The notes: generated by a model from the sequence alone, not told the origin. A stretch of 64,000 bases of DNA from Streptomyces avermitilis MA-4680 = NBRC 14893 (GCF_000009765.2 NC_003155.5:7502001-7566000); one strand, 5' to 3'; shown: positions 24,271 through 32,889, numbered from the stretch's first letter. Numbers and translations: made by a program.

Positions 24271-24293
24271 ACCGTACGGCGCGCCACTGACAA
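24271..24293 (-). promoter_or_regulatory. RecA-NDp/PafBC-type DNA-damage promoter of ogt
   Basis: On the minus strand TTGTCAGTG (24293-24285), an 8-base spacer and TACGGT (24276-24271) match the actinobacterial LexA-independent damage promoter TTGTCAGTG-N8-TAnnnT. The ogt ATG begins six bases after the -10, where transcription should start. Confidence 0.85.
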
Positions 24294-24295
24294 CC

Positions 24296-24334
24296 CCCGG
24301 GGGTGCGGACACGGCCCATGTCCGCACCCCCGGG
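24296..24334 (-). terminator. Terminator between the GDPD gene and ogt
   Basis: A perfect 16-bp inverted repeat (24296-24311 and 24319-24334) with a 7-base loop lies 36 bp past the GDPD stop. It directly precedes the ogt promoter and should insulate the two genes. Confidence 0.8.
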
Positions 24335-24370
24335 TGAAGGAACGGTTCCACAGGAGGGTGGACGGCCGGT

Positions 24371-25243
24371 TCAGTACGCGGTCACCGCCCGCCGGACCAC
24401 GTCGGGAGTGTTCGTGATGATGCCGTCCACGCCGTAGCGGGTGACACGGCGCGCCGTGTCACCGCTGTTCACGGTCCAGGTGAGGATCTCCAGCGGCTTG
24501 CCGTGCGGTCCGTCGAACGAGTGGAGCGCGGAGACGTAACCGGCCGAGATCGAGGTGTACGAGGCGTTGATCTGGTCGGCGAACTCCGCGTACGCGGGCA
24601 GGGCCGCGATCGACGGCGTGCCCAGGTAACCGGTCTTGATGCCGGGGCGCAGCCGGTGGACCGTGCGCAGGCTCCCGATGCTGAAGCTCTGCACGATCAG
24701 CCGCCTCTTGAGGCGACCGGGCTTGAGCCACCCCTCGTTGCCGAGCAGCCTGAGGGTCTGACGCTCGATGCCCGGATAGAGCTCCGGGTTCTTGATCTCC
24801 AAAACGAGTTTTTGATGGTTGCGCGAGACGCGGTTCATGTACTGCTTCAGCGTCGGCACGCGTGTGCCCTTGTACCGGGAGCCGAACCAACTGCCCGCAT
24901 CGAGACGCGAGATCTCCTCGGCGGTGAAGTCCTTCACCTTCCAGGGTGCCCGGTTCGGATACACCTGTTCGACGTCGGTTGTGCGCGCAAGAGTGTCGTC
25001 GTGGATGACGACGAGTTCACCGTCCCTGGTGCGCTGTACGTCGTTCTCGACCCAGCTGAAGCCCATGGCGGCCGCTTTGTCGATCGAGGCCAGGGTGTTC
25101 TCGGGCGCGTACGCGGAGGCCCCGCGGTGGGAGACGATCACCGGGCCGTCGCCGGCCGCGGCCCCGGCGTGAGGCGTGGGGAGTATGGCGACGGTGGCCC
25201 CGATAAGCGCGGTGGTCGTGGCGGCGGCAACGCGCGCGTGCAT
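24371..25243 (-). CDS. Secreted glycerophosphodiester phosphodiesterase
   Basis: A 290-residue exported enzyme that hydrolyses glycerophosphodiesters to glycerol 3-phosphate and an alcohol. Residues 1-30 are a signal peptide (MHARVAAATTTALIGATV ending in HAGAAA). The GDPD catalytic pair is visible: VIVSHRGASAYAPENTLASI (His and the ENT Glu) and ENDVQRTRDGELVVIHDDTL (metal-binding E and D, catalytic His). The C-terminus has GVDGIITNTPDVVR. ATG 25243 has GAGGAG upstream. It may recover phosphate or glycerol from lipids or teichoic-acid-type polymers; no Pho box was identified by eye. Confidence 0.93.
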   Translation of the reverse strand: MHARVAAATTTALIGATVAILPTPHAGAAAGDGPVIVSHRGASAYAPENTLASIDKAAAMGFSWVENDVQRTRDGELVVIHDDTLARTTDVEQVYPNRAPWKVKDFTAEEISRLDAGSWFGSRYKGTRVPTLKQYMNRVSRNHQKLVLEIKNPELYPGIERQTLRLLGNEGWLKPGRLKRRLIVQSFSIGSLRTVHRLRPGIKTGYLGTPSIAALPAYAEFADQINASYTSISAGYVSALHSFDGPHGKPLEILTWTVNSGDTARRVTRYGVDGIITNTPDVVRRAVTAY

Positions 25244-25523
25244 GCGTACTCCTCGCGTCGAGCAATCACGGACAGCACAAGAGTGACAGCAGACGGTCAT
25301 CGGAAGCGGAGTGCAGGATGGGCACAGATTGAATGGTGTTGCCCAAATCCGTTCACAGGCGCCACACAACCGGGGTAGGCGCGTGTTTCTTTGCCGGAAA
25401 ATCGTTCGACCATTCCGGTGGGGGTCATACTCTCTGCGTCAACCCTGGCCGTTGTGGCGGTACTGGGGGCGGAGGTATTCACCGGGATTTCAGGACGCGA
25501 CAGGGTGGGGAGGACGGCCGCGC

Positions 25524-26390
25524 ATGCAGGGCACCGTCGACGGCTTCAGCTACGGACTCGTCACACCGCTGGTGGCGTACCTCATGGCCTTCCTGGGCGG
25601 TGCGCTCGGGCTGCGCTGCACCACCCGGTCGATGCTGGTCGCCCGGTCCTGGCGGGCCGGCTGGCTCGCCCTAGGGTCGGCCGCGATCGGCTCCGGCATA
25701 TGGACGATGCACTTCATCGCGATGATGGGGTTCAGCGTCAAGGAAACCCCCATCCACTACGACCAGGCGACCACGTTCGCGAGCCTGGGCGTCGCCATCC
25801 TCATGGTCGGCGTAGGGATCTTCATAGTCGGATACCGGGGGGCTTCCGGAGCGGCTCTTTTCACCGGGGGCACGATCACCGGTCTGGGAGTCGCCTCGAT
25901 GCACTACCTGGGCATGGCCGGGATGCGCCTCAACGGAAAGCTCGAGTACAACACCCTCACCGTCTCCGCCTCCGTGGTGATAGCGGTCGTGGCCGCGATC
26001 GCCGCGCTCTGGGCGGCCGGACAGGTGCGCGGCTTCATGTGGAGTGTGGGCGCCAGTCTCGTCATGGGGCTCGCCGTCAGCGGTATGCACTACACCGGCA
26101 TGGCCGCCCTCAGCGTCCATCTGCACGGCTCGGCCGGCGCACCGGCGGGCGACTCGCCCGCCGCCCTGCTCGCCCCATTGATGATCGGTCCGCTCGTCTT
26201 CCTGTGTCTGGCCGGCGTCGTCGTACTGTTCGACCCGATGATGGTCATGGGCAAGCCCGACTGGACCCCCACCGAGAACAGGCCGGGCGTCCCCGCCCAC
26301 CCCACCGTCACCCACACCGGCCGGCGCCCCGCGTCCCGCCCCGGCGAGCGCCATGGACACCGCGGCCCCCGCACCCCGCAGCGCTGGTGA
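25524..26390 (+). CDS. MHYT-domain integral membrane protein
   Basis: A 288-residue, seven-helix membrane protein. Three MHYT-type motifs appear at the ends of helices: IWTMHFIAMMGFSV, SMHYLGMAGMRLNG and GMHYTGMAALSVH. The His/Met pairs are proposed to bind copper and sense O2, CO or NO. Most MHYT proteins carry GGDEF/EAL or other outputs; here the 60-residue C-terminal tail is Pro/His/Arg-rich without a domain, so the signalling partner is unknown. ATG 25524 follows GGGGAGG. It ends 41 bp before the uvrB start. Confidence 0.92.
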   Translation: MQGTVDGFSYGLVTPLVAYLMAFLGGALGLRCTTRSMLVARSWRAGWLALGSAAIGSGIWTMHFIAMMGFSVKETPIHYDQATTFASLGVAILMVGVGIFIVGYRGASGAALFTGGTITGLGVASMHYLGMAGMRLNGKLEYNTLTVSASVVIAVVAAIAALWAAGQVRGFMWSVGASLVMGLAVSGMHYTGMAALSVHLHGSAGAPAGDSPAALLAPLMIGPLVFLCLAGVVVLFDPMMVMGKPDWTPTENRPGVPAHPTVTHTGRRPASRPGERHGHRGPRTPQRW

Positions 26391-26400
26391 TCGGACCCCG

Positions 26401-26423
26401 TTGTCAGTGCGGGGTCGTACGGT
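26401..26423 (+). promoter_or_regulatory. RecA-NDp/PafBC-type DNA-damage promoter of uvrB
   Basis: TTGTCAGTG (26401-26409), an 8-base spacer and TACGGT (26418-26423) give a full match to the LexA-independent damage promoter. The uvrB ATG at 26431 begins seven bases after the -10, so the transcript is probably leaderless. Confidence 0.88.
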
Positions 26424-26430
26424 GGATTGC

Positions 26431-28572
26431 ATGCGGCCCGTTTCCAAGATCGAACGCACGGTGGCGCCCTTCGAGGTCGTCAGTCCCTACCAGCCCAGCG
26501 GCGACCAGCCGGCGGCCATCGCTGAGCTCGACCGACGTATCCGTGCAGGTGAGAAGGACGTCGTCCTGCTCGGCGCGACCGGCACCGGCAAGTCCGCCAC
26601 CACCGCGTGGATGATCGAGAAGCTCCAGCGCCCCACCCTCGTGATGGCGCCGAACAAGACACTGGCCGCCCAGCTGGCCAACGAGTTCCGCGAGCTGCTG
26701 CCGAACAACGCCGTCGAATACTTCGTCTCGTACTACGACTACTACCAGCCCGAGGCGTACGTCCCGCAGTCGGACACCTACATCGAGAAGGACTCCTCGA
26801 TCAACGAGGAGGTCGAGCGCCTGCGCCACTCCGCGACCAACTCGCTGCTCACCCGCCGCGATGTCGTCGTGGTCGCCTCGGTCTCCTGCATCTACGGCCT
26901 GGGTACTCCGCAGGAGTACGTGGACCGGATGGTCCCGCTCAGGGTCGGCGACGAGGTCGACCGCGACGACCTGCTGCGCCGCTTCGTCGACATCCAGTAC
27001 ACGCGCAACGACCTGGCCTTCACCCGGGGCACCTTCCGGGTCCGCGGCGACACCATCGAGATCTTCCCGGTCTACGAGGAGCTGGCCGTCCGCATCGAGA
27101 TGTTCGGCGACGAGATCGAGGCGCTCTCCACCCTGCACCCGCTCACCGGCGAGATCATCAGCGACGACCAGCATCTGTACGTCTTCCCGGCCTCCCACTA
27201 CGTCGCGGGCCCCGAACGCCTGGAGCGGGCCGCCAACGACATCGAGAAGGAGCTGGGGGAGCGCCTCACCGAGCTGGAGAAGCAGGGCAAGCTCCTGGAG
27301 GCCCAGCGCTTGAGGATGCGGACGACGTACGACCTCGAGATGCTCCGCCAGATCGGGTCCTGCTCCGGCGTCGAGAACTACTCGATGCACTTCGACGGCC
27401 GCGAGCCCGGCTCCCCGCCGAACACGCTGCTCGACTACTTCCCGGACGACTTCCTGCTCGTCATCGACGAGTCGCACGTCACCGTGCCGCAGATCGGCGC
27501 CATGTACGAAGGAGACGCCTCCCGCAAGCGCACCCTCGTCGACCACGGCTTCCGCCTGCCTTCCGCCCTGGACAACCGCCCCCTGAAGTGGGAGGAGTTC
27601 CAGGAGCGCATCGGCCAGGCCGTCTATCTGTCGGCGACGCCGGGCAAGTACGAGCTCTCGCGCGGGGACGGTTTCGTCGAGCAGATCATCCGCCCCACCG
27701 GCCTCATCGACCCCGAGGTCGTGGTCAAGCCCACCGAGGGCCAGATCGACGATCTGGTGCACGAGATCCGCAAGCGCACCGAGAAGGACGAGCGCGTCCT
27801 GGTCACCACGCTCACCAAGAAGATGGCCGAGGACCTCACCGACTACTTCCTCGAACTGGGCATTCAGGTCCGCTACCTGCACAGCGACGTCGACACCCTG
27901 CGCCGCGTCGAGCTGCTGCGCGAACTGCGCGCCGGTGAGTACGACGTACTGGTCGGCATCAACCTGCTGCGTGAGGGCCTCGACCTGCCCGAGGTCTCCC
28001 TGGTGGCGATCCTCGACGCCGACAAGGAGGGCTTCCTGCGCTCCGGAACGTCGCTGATCCAGACCATCGGCCGCGCGGCGCGCAATGTGTCCGGCCAGGT
28101 CCACATGTACGCCGACAAGATCACCCCGGCGATGGAGAAGGCGATCGACGAGACCAATCGCCGCCGGGAGAAGCAGGTCGCGTACAACAAGGAGAAGGGC
28201 ATCGACCCGCAGCCACTCCGCAAGAAGATCAACGACATCGTGGCGCAGATCGCCCGCGAGGACATCGACACGGAGCAACTGCTCGGCTCGGGCTATCGCC
28301 AGGCGAAGGACGGCAAGGGCGCGAAGGCACCGGTGCCGTCACTCGGCGGAAAGGCGGCGGCCAAGGGCGCCAAGTCCGCCAAGGGCAAGGCCAAGGAGAC
28401 GGTGCCGACCGACCGTCCGGCGGCGAAACTCGCCGAGGAGATCGAGGAACTGACCAACCGCATGCGCGCCGCCGCGGCCGACCTTCAGTTCGAGATCGCG
28501 GCCCGGCTGCGTGACGAGGTCTCCGAGATGAAGAAGGAGCTGCGGCAGATGAAGGAGGCGGGCCTGGCCTGA
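26431..28572 (+). CDS. uvrB: Excinuclease ABC subunit B
   Basis: A 713-residue nucleotide-excision-repair helicase-like subunit that receives damaged DNA from UvrA and loads UvrC. Seen: Walker A LLGATGTGKSATTAW near residue 45, the beta-hairpin YYDYYQPEAYVPQSDTYI that clamps DNA, DESH in FLLVIDESHVTVPQ, helicase motifs SATPGKYELSRG and INLLREGLDLPEVSLVAILD, and QTIGRAARNVSG. The C-terminal UVR domain (LTNRMRAAAADLQFEIAARL) binds UvrC. Between residues about 630 and 665 a Lys/Ala/Gly-rich linker (GGKAAAKGAKSAKGKAKE) is inserted, unusual outside actinomycetes. ATG 26431 fits the damage promoter. Confidence 0.98.
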   Translation: MRPVSKIERTVAPFEVVSPYQPSGDQPAAIAELDRRIRAGEKDVVLLGATGTGKSATTAWMIEKLQRPTLVMAPNKTLAAQLANEFRELLPNNAVEYFVSYYDYYQPEAYVPQSDTYIEKDSSINEEVERLRHSATNSLLTRRDVVVVASVSCIYGLGTPQEYVDRMVPLRVGDEVDRDDLLRRFVDIQYTRNDLAFTRGTFRVRGDTIEIFPVYEELAVRIEMFGDEIEALSTLHPLTGEIISDDQHLYVFPASHYVAGPERLERAANDIEKELGERLTELEKQGKLLEAQRLRMRTTYDLEMLRQIGSCSGVENYSMHFDGREPGSPPNTLLDYFPDDFLLVIDESHVTVPQIGAMYEGDASRKRTLVDHGFRLPSALDNRPLKWEEFQERIGQAVYLSATPGKYELSRGDGFVEQIIRPTGLIDPEVVVKPTEGQIDDLVHEIRKRTEKDERVLVTTLTKKMAEDLTDYFLELGIQVRYLHSDVDTLRRVELLRELRAGEYDVLVGINLLREGLDLPEVSLVAILDADKEGFLRSGTSLIQTIGRAARNVSGQVHMYADKITPAMEKAIDETNRRREKQVAYNKEKGIDPQPLRKKINDIVAQIAREDIDTEQLLGSGYRQAKDGKGAKAPVPSLGGKAAAKGAKSAKGKAKETVPTDRPAAKLAEEIEELTNRMRAAAADLQFEIAARLRDEVSEMKKELRQMKEAGLA

Positions 28573-28583
28573 CGGGCACGCAC

Positions 28584-28612
28584 GGGTGCCGGCCACGCCC
28601 GGGCCGGCACCC
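28584..28612 (+). terminator. Terminator after uvrB
   Basis: GGGTGCCGGCC (28584-28594) pairs perfectly with GGCCGGCACCC (28602-28612) across a 7-base loop, 11 bases after the uvrB stop codon. Confidence 0.75.
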
Positions 28613-28748
28613 CGAACCGCCCCGTCCGACCGCCCCCCGATCCGCTGCCCTGCACCGTTCCCCGTCGTACCGCGGCTCCGCTGTCCGCGGTGCTCGCGCA
28701 CACCGCTGTGTTGCAAGACCGACACAAACGGCGGCCCGGGGTTCGGCA

Positions 28749-28771
28749 CTGTCAGTGGCGCTGCGTAGGGT
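28749..28771 (+). promoter_or_regulatory. RecA-NDp/PafBC-type promoter of the TerD pair
   Basis: CTGTCAGTG (28749-28757), an 8-base spacer and TAGGGT (28766-28771) match the same damage-promoter pattern as uvrB and ogt. The TerD GTG at 28828 lies about 50 bases past the expected transcription start, so this mRNA has a leader. Confidence 0.85.
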
Positions 28772-28827
28772 TTTGGTTATCCGCGGGCTCCGCGGCAACA
28801 GGGGACAGTTCGAGAGGGGATCAGCGC

Positions 28828-29406
28828 GTGACGGTCAACATGACCAAGGGTCAGGCCATCAGTCTGCAGAAGAATGACGGGGGCACCCTGACCGCGGTGC
28901 GCATGGGGCTCGGCTGGCAGGCGGCCCCCCGGCGCGGCCTGTTCGGCTCGCGCACCCGGGAGATCGACCTCGACGCGTCCGCCGTGCTGTTCGCGGACAA
29001 GCAGCCGGTCGACGTGGTGTTCTTCCGCCACCTCGTCAGCGACGACGGCTCCGTGCGACACACCGGCGACAACCTGGTCGGTGGTGTCGGCCAGGGCGGC
29101 GACGACGAGGCGATCCTCGTCGACCTGCAGCGCCTCCCGGTCCACATCGACCAGATCGTCTTCACCGTGAACTCGTTCACCGGCCAGACCTTCCAGGAGG
29201 TGCAGAACGCGTTCTGCCGTCTGGTCGACGAAACCAACGGCGAGGAGCTCGCGCGGTACACGCTGGCGGGCGGCGGCCAGTACACGGCCCAGATCATGGC
29301 GAAGGTGCACCGGGCGGGTGCGGGCTGGCAGATGACCGCCCTGGGCACGCCCAGCAACGGCCGTACTTTCCAGGACCTGATGCCGGCGATCCTGCCGCAC
29401 CTGTAA
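28828..29406 (+). CDS. TerD-family protein
   Basis: A 192-residue calcium-binding-type stress protein. It has the family start MTKGQAISLQKNDGGTLTAV and the acidic loop DLDASAVLFADKQPVDVVFF. SVRHTGDNLVGGVGQGGDDE (Ca2+-ligand-like Asp cluster) and IVFTVNSFTGQTFQEVQNAF follow, then CRLVDETNGEEL. GTG 28828 is chosen (GAGAGGGG upstream); an internal ATG at 28840 is possible. TerD proteins work with TerC and others in tellurite, phage and stress resistance, with unclear biochemistry. It is followed after 80 bp by a TerD-FtsK-like fusion and then by a TerC gene, and has a DNA-damage promoter. Confidence 0.94.
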   Translation: MTVNMTKGQAISLQKNDGGTLTAVRMGLGWQAAPRRGLFGSRTREIDLDASAVLFADKQPVDVVFFRHLVSDDGSVRHTGDNLVGGVGQGGDDEAILVDLQRLPVHIDQIVFTVNSFTGQTFQEVQNAFCRLVDETNGEELARYTLAGGGQYTAQIMAKVHRAGAGWQMTALGTPSNGRTFQDLMPAILPHL

Positions 29407-29486
29407 GGGGTTCGGCGCGGCAGACGGACACGACGAGCAGCGGCGCGGCGCGCAGCGGACGCGGTGACAGCAGGGGGACGAAGGCG

Positions 29487-31574
29487 ATGACGGCCGAGCT
29501 GGTCCGGGGGCAGAACCATCCGCTCCCCCAGGCCCGACTTGAGGTCCGGGTATCTGCCGGCACACCGATCGTGGCCGGGGCCACGCTCGGCGACGAGCAG
29601 GGCAAGGTCCGCGGCGTCGAGTGGGTGGCCCATCCGGGTGCGCCCACGCTGCCCGGCCTCGAGGTCTCCAAGCAGGCGGCGGCCGACCACCGCCTCGCCT
29701 TCGACCTGGACGCCCTGCCAGGGACCGTGCACCGCGTGCATGTACTGCTCGCCCTGCCGACGGGAGGCGGTGGCCCGGCCCGGTTCGGCGCCGTCGCGGC
29801 CCCCTTCGTCGCGGTCACCGGACTCGACGGCGCCGAGATCGCCAGCTACACGATCACCGGACTGAATGCCGAGTCGGCGGTGGTGGCTCTGGAGCTCTAC
29901 CGCAGACAGGACGCCTGGAAGGTGCGCGCGGTCGGTCAGGGATACGCGGGCGGTCTCGCCGAGCTCTTCGCCGACCAGGGACTGCCGCAGGCACAGCAGC
30001 TCGCGGCCGGCATCAACGAAGCAGTGGCCCAAGGTCTGGCGCGTTCGGTGGCGGCACCGCCACGCCTGCCGGACGGGGAGCGCACGCCCCCCGCCGCCTC
30101 CGCCCCGGGCTCGGACCAGACGCACGCCCGACCGGTATCGCAGGGCGCAGCGCAGGTCGCCGCCGACCACGTACAGCCGCACCAGGGGACCCCCGGCAGG
30201 CCCCAGCCCGGCTCGCCGTACGACGGCGCGGGCCCGCAGAGCGGTGCGGCACCGCAGCCAGATCACGCCGCCGGCCGTTCGGTGCCGCAGGAAGGGCACC
30301 CCGGCGCTCCCGTCCGGCCGGACTCCGCCGCCGCCCGGCCCGCAACGCCCGGCGCGGGCGGCCCGATCGACTACAGCCACCCCGCCCGGCAGAACGTCGC
30401 GCCCCCGCCGCCCCCGCCGCCGGCCGCGCCGGGGCATTCCGCACAGCCCGTCGCGGGAGACGCGACCGGCTGGACCATGGAGGAGCGGCTCTACAACCAG
30501 GTGTGGGGCATGTTCGAGGACCTGGCGCGCGCCACGGCCGCGTACCGCAGCGCCGTCGACTTCGCGGACTCCCGCAGGGAACAGGAGCTCGACAAGGCCC
30601 TGTCGGATCCGCGCAGCCGCATCGGCGGGCAGGGCGACGCCGTGCGGGAGGCGGCCCAGGCCAAGCACGCCCAACTCGTCGACCAGGCCCGCGCGGCACT
30701 CGACCGCGACCTCGCCCAGCTCATGGCCGAGTCGGACGTCGTCGAGCCCGCGCTGCCCCCGGCTTACGCGCGCTGGGACAATCCGGTCTGGCACGGCTAC
30801 CGGGTGCCGATGGAGACCCCCATGGCCGTGCGCCTGGGCGATCTCCACCTCCCGGAGAGCGAAGGACTGCGCATCCCCATGCTGGTCAGGCTGCCGTTGG
30901 AGCGCGGTCTGTGGATCGACAGCGGCCGCGCCGGATCCCGTGACGGCTCGCTCGCCGACGCCGACGAGCTGCGCCGCCTCGCCATGGACACGGCGGTGGC
31001 GCATGCCGCGCGGCTGCTCGCCGTCCATCCGGCGGGCGAGTTCACCGTGCACGTCATCGACCCGGCCGGCTCGGGCGCCTCCGCGCTCGCGCCCCTGACA
31101 CAGTCCGGGGTGCTCGCCGACCCGCCCGCTGTCGGTGCCGCGGGCGTGGCGGACATGCTGGCCCGGCTCATCCAGCGCGTCGACCTGGTGCAGATGGCGG
31201 TGCGCGGCGGCGCGGCCGACTCGCTGCCCCCCGACCTGGACACGGCCGAACAGCTACTGATCGTCAACGACTTTCCGCACGGCTTCGACGACCGTGCCGT
31301 GACCCAGCTGCGCTATCTCGCGGACGAGGGCCCGGCCGTCGGCGTCCATCTGATGATGGTCGCCGACCGGGAGGACGCCGCCGCCTACGGGCCGCTGCTC
31401 GACCCGCTCTGGCGCTCGCTGCTACGCCTCACTCCCGTCCCCGACGAACACCTCGCCGACCCGTGGGTGGGCCATGCCTGGACGTACGAGCCTGTGACGG
31501 TGCCGCCGGGCAGCCAGGTACTGCACCAGGTGCTCGCGCACATCGCGGCGGCTCGCCGCGCATGGAACCGCTGA
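29487..31574 (+). CDS. TerD domain fused to a degenerate FtsK/HerA-like ATPase domain
   Basis: A 695-residue protein. Residues 1-175 are a diverged TerD domain (NHPLPQARLEVRVSAGTPIV, VHRVHVLLALPTGGGGPARF, LELYRRQDAWKVRAVGQGYA). Residues 185-325 form a Pro/Ala/His-rich linker, and 330-430 a helical region (ARAALDRDLAQLMAESDVVE). The last 250 residues resemble an FtsK/HerA nucleotide-binding core: RIPMLVRLPLERGLWIDSG, HAARLLAVHPAGEFTVHVID, QLLIVNDFPHGFDDRAVTQL (Walker-B-like) and EGPAVGVHLMMVADR. I see no Walker A, so ATP hydrolysis is doubtful. ATG 29487 lies downstream of GGGGGACG. It probably forms an operon with the upstream terD. Function unknown. Confidence 0.85.
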   Translation: MTAELVRGQNHPLPQARLEVRVSAGTPIVAGATLGDEQGKVRGVEWVAHPGAPTLPGLEVSKQAAADHRLAFDLDALPGTVHRVHVLLALPTGGGGPARFGAVAAPFVAVTGLDGAEIASYTITGLNAESAVVALELYRRQDAWKVRAVGQGYAGGLAELFADQGLPQAQQLAAGINEAVAQGLARSVAAPPRLPDGERTPPAASAPGSDQTHARPVSQGAAQVAADHVQPHQGTPGRPQPGSPYDGAGPQSGAAPQPDHAAGRSVPQEGHPGAPVRPDSAAARPATPGAGGPIDYSHPARQNVAPPPPPPPAAPGHSAQPVAGDATGWTMEERLYNQVWGMFEDLARATAAYRSAVDFADSRREQELDKALSDPRSRIGGQGDAVREAAQAKHAQLVDQARAALDRDLAQLMAESDVVEPALPPAYARWDNPVWHGYRVPMETPMAVRLGDLHLPESEGLRIPMLVRLPLERGLWIDSGRAGSRDGSLADADELRRLAMDTAVAHAARLLAVHPAGEFTVHVIDPAGSGASALAPLTQSGVLADPPAVGAAGVADMLARLIQRVDLVQMAVRGGAADSLPPDLDTAEQLLIVNDFPHGFDDRAVTQLRYLADEGPAVGVHLMMVADREDAAAYGPLLDPLWRSLLRLTPVPDEHLADPWVGHAWTYEPVTVPPGSQVLHQVLAHIAAARRAWNR

Positions 31575-31724
31575 CGACAGGCTGGACGCGTCGAGCACTG
31601 GCCGAGGCTCCCTCCTCCAAGACCCAAGCCCCAAGAGCGGGTAAAGATGCCCTGACCAGGCAACTTGGGATTTTCTTTGCTAATTCCTTTACCTTTCCTT
31701 GGTGATTCGGGTACTGTCTTTCGT

Positions 31725-31856
31725 ACGGAGGGGAGTACTCCCTACCTGCTGCGGCGTACCCGTCAATACGGATCAGGCCAGATCCCGGGGCGTCGGCCCG
31801 CAGGCGCTGGGCGCATCAAGCGTCCCGGCCGTCTCGGGTGGAAGAGACCTCCGGTA
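31725..31856 (+). ncRNA. yybP-ykoY-type manganese riboswitch upstream of a TerC gene
   Basis: The leader of the TerC gene contains GGGGAGTA at 31730-31737 and GAGACC at 31844-31849, the two conserved loops that form the Mn2+ site in yybP-ykoY RNAs. A closing stem ACGGAGG/CCTCCGGT brackets them (31725-31731 with 31848-31855). Intervening GC-rich arms (gatcccggggc, ggccgtctcgggt) can form the two coaxial legs. The whole gap 31575-31899 otherwise holds only an AT-rich patch (31660-31710), likely the promoter. Riboswitches of this class control Mn exporters, including TerC/MntP families, usually switching expression on. Confidence 0.8.
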
Positions 31857-31899
31857 GCGACGACGCTGAAATCTGCCGTTACGTACTGCCGGAGGCGCA

Positions 31900-32889
31900 G
31901 TGGATGTTTCCCTGACCCTGTGGGTCCTGACAATCGTGGGCCTTGGCGCCCTCATCGCGGTCGACTTCTTCATCGGCCGTAAACCGCACGACGTGTCGAT
32001 CAAGGAAGCCGGCACCTGGACCATCGTCTGGATCGTCCTCGCCGGACTCTTCGGCCTGGGACTGCTCGTCTTCTCCGGCGGTCAGCCGGCCGGAGAGTTC
32101 TTCGCCGGCTTCATCACCGAGAAGTCTCTGAGCGTCGACAACCTCTTCGTCTTCGTCCTGATCATGGCGAAGTTCGCGGTGCCCTCGCAGTACCAGCAGC
32201 GAGTGCTTCTCATCGGTGTCCTCATAGCCCTCGTCCTGCGGGCGATCTTCATCGCCGCGGGTGCCGCGATCATCTCCAGCTTCGCGTGGGTCTTCTACAT
32301 ATTCGGCGCGTTCCTGATCTACACCGCCTGGAAGCTCATCCAGGAGGCCAGGGCTGACGAGCCGGAGGAGGAGTTCGAGGAGAACAGGCTGCTCAAGGCC
32401 GCGGAGAAGCGCTTCGGCGTGGCCGACCGCTATCACGGCACGAAGCTGTGGATCGAGCAGAACGGCAAGCGGGTCATGACACCGATGCTGGTCGTCGTGC
32501 TCGCGATCGGCACCACGGACGTGCTCTTCGCGCTCGACTCGATCCCCGCGATCTTCGGCCTGACGCAGGATCCGTACATCGTGTTCACCGCCAACGCGTT
32601 CGCGCTGATGGGCCTGAGGCAGCTGTACTTCCTGATCGGCGGGCTGCTCAGGAAGCTGGTCCACCTCTCCTACGGTCTGTCCGTCATCCTCGGCTTCATC
32701 GGCATCAAACTGGTGCTGCACGCGCTGCACGAGTCCGGCGTCCACGTACCCGAGATCTCCGTCCCGGCCTCCCTCGGTGTGATCTGCTCGGTCCTCGTCA
32801 TCACCACGATCACCAGCCTGATCGCCTCCAGGAAGCAGGCGGCGCAGAAGCAGACCGAAGGCGCTCCGAAGGACAGCATCGACGTCTGA
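31900..32889 (+). CDS. TerC-family membrane protein, probable Mn2+ exporter
   Basis: A 329-residue protein with about eight to nine membrane helices. Family signatures are IAVDFFIGRKPHDVSIKEAG, the acidic EKSLSVDNLFVFVLIMAKF and the second acidic helix TDVLFALDSIPAIFGLTQDP, followed by NAFALMGLRQLYFLI. The Asp residues in the two related helices are likely metal ligands. A cytoplasmic insert near residues 150-185 is rich in Glu. GTG 31900 has GGAGG five bases upstream. TerC homologues such as Alx and MeeF/MeeY export Mn2+, and the manganese riboswitch in the leader supports that role here. Confidence 0.93.
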   Translation: MDVSLTLWVLTIVGLGALIAVDFFIGRKPHDVSIKEAGTWTIVWIVLAGLFGLGLLVFSGGQPAGEFFAGFITEKSLSVDNLFVFVLIMAKFAVPSQYQQRVLLIGVLIALVLRAIFIAAGAAIISSFAWVFYIFGAFLIYTAWKLIQEARADEPEEEFEENRLLKAAEKRFGVADRYHGTKLWIEQNGKRVMTPMLVVVLAIGTTDVLFALDSIPAIFGLTQDPYIVFTANAFALMGLRQLYFLIGGLLRKLVHLSYGLSVILGFIGIKLVLHALHESGVHVPEISVPASLGVICSVLVITTITSLIASRKQAAQKQTEGAPKDSIDV

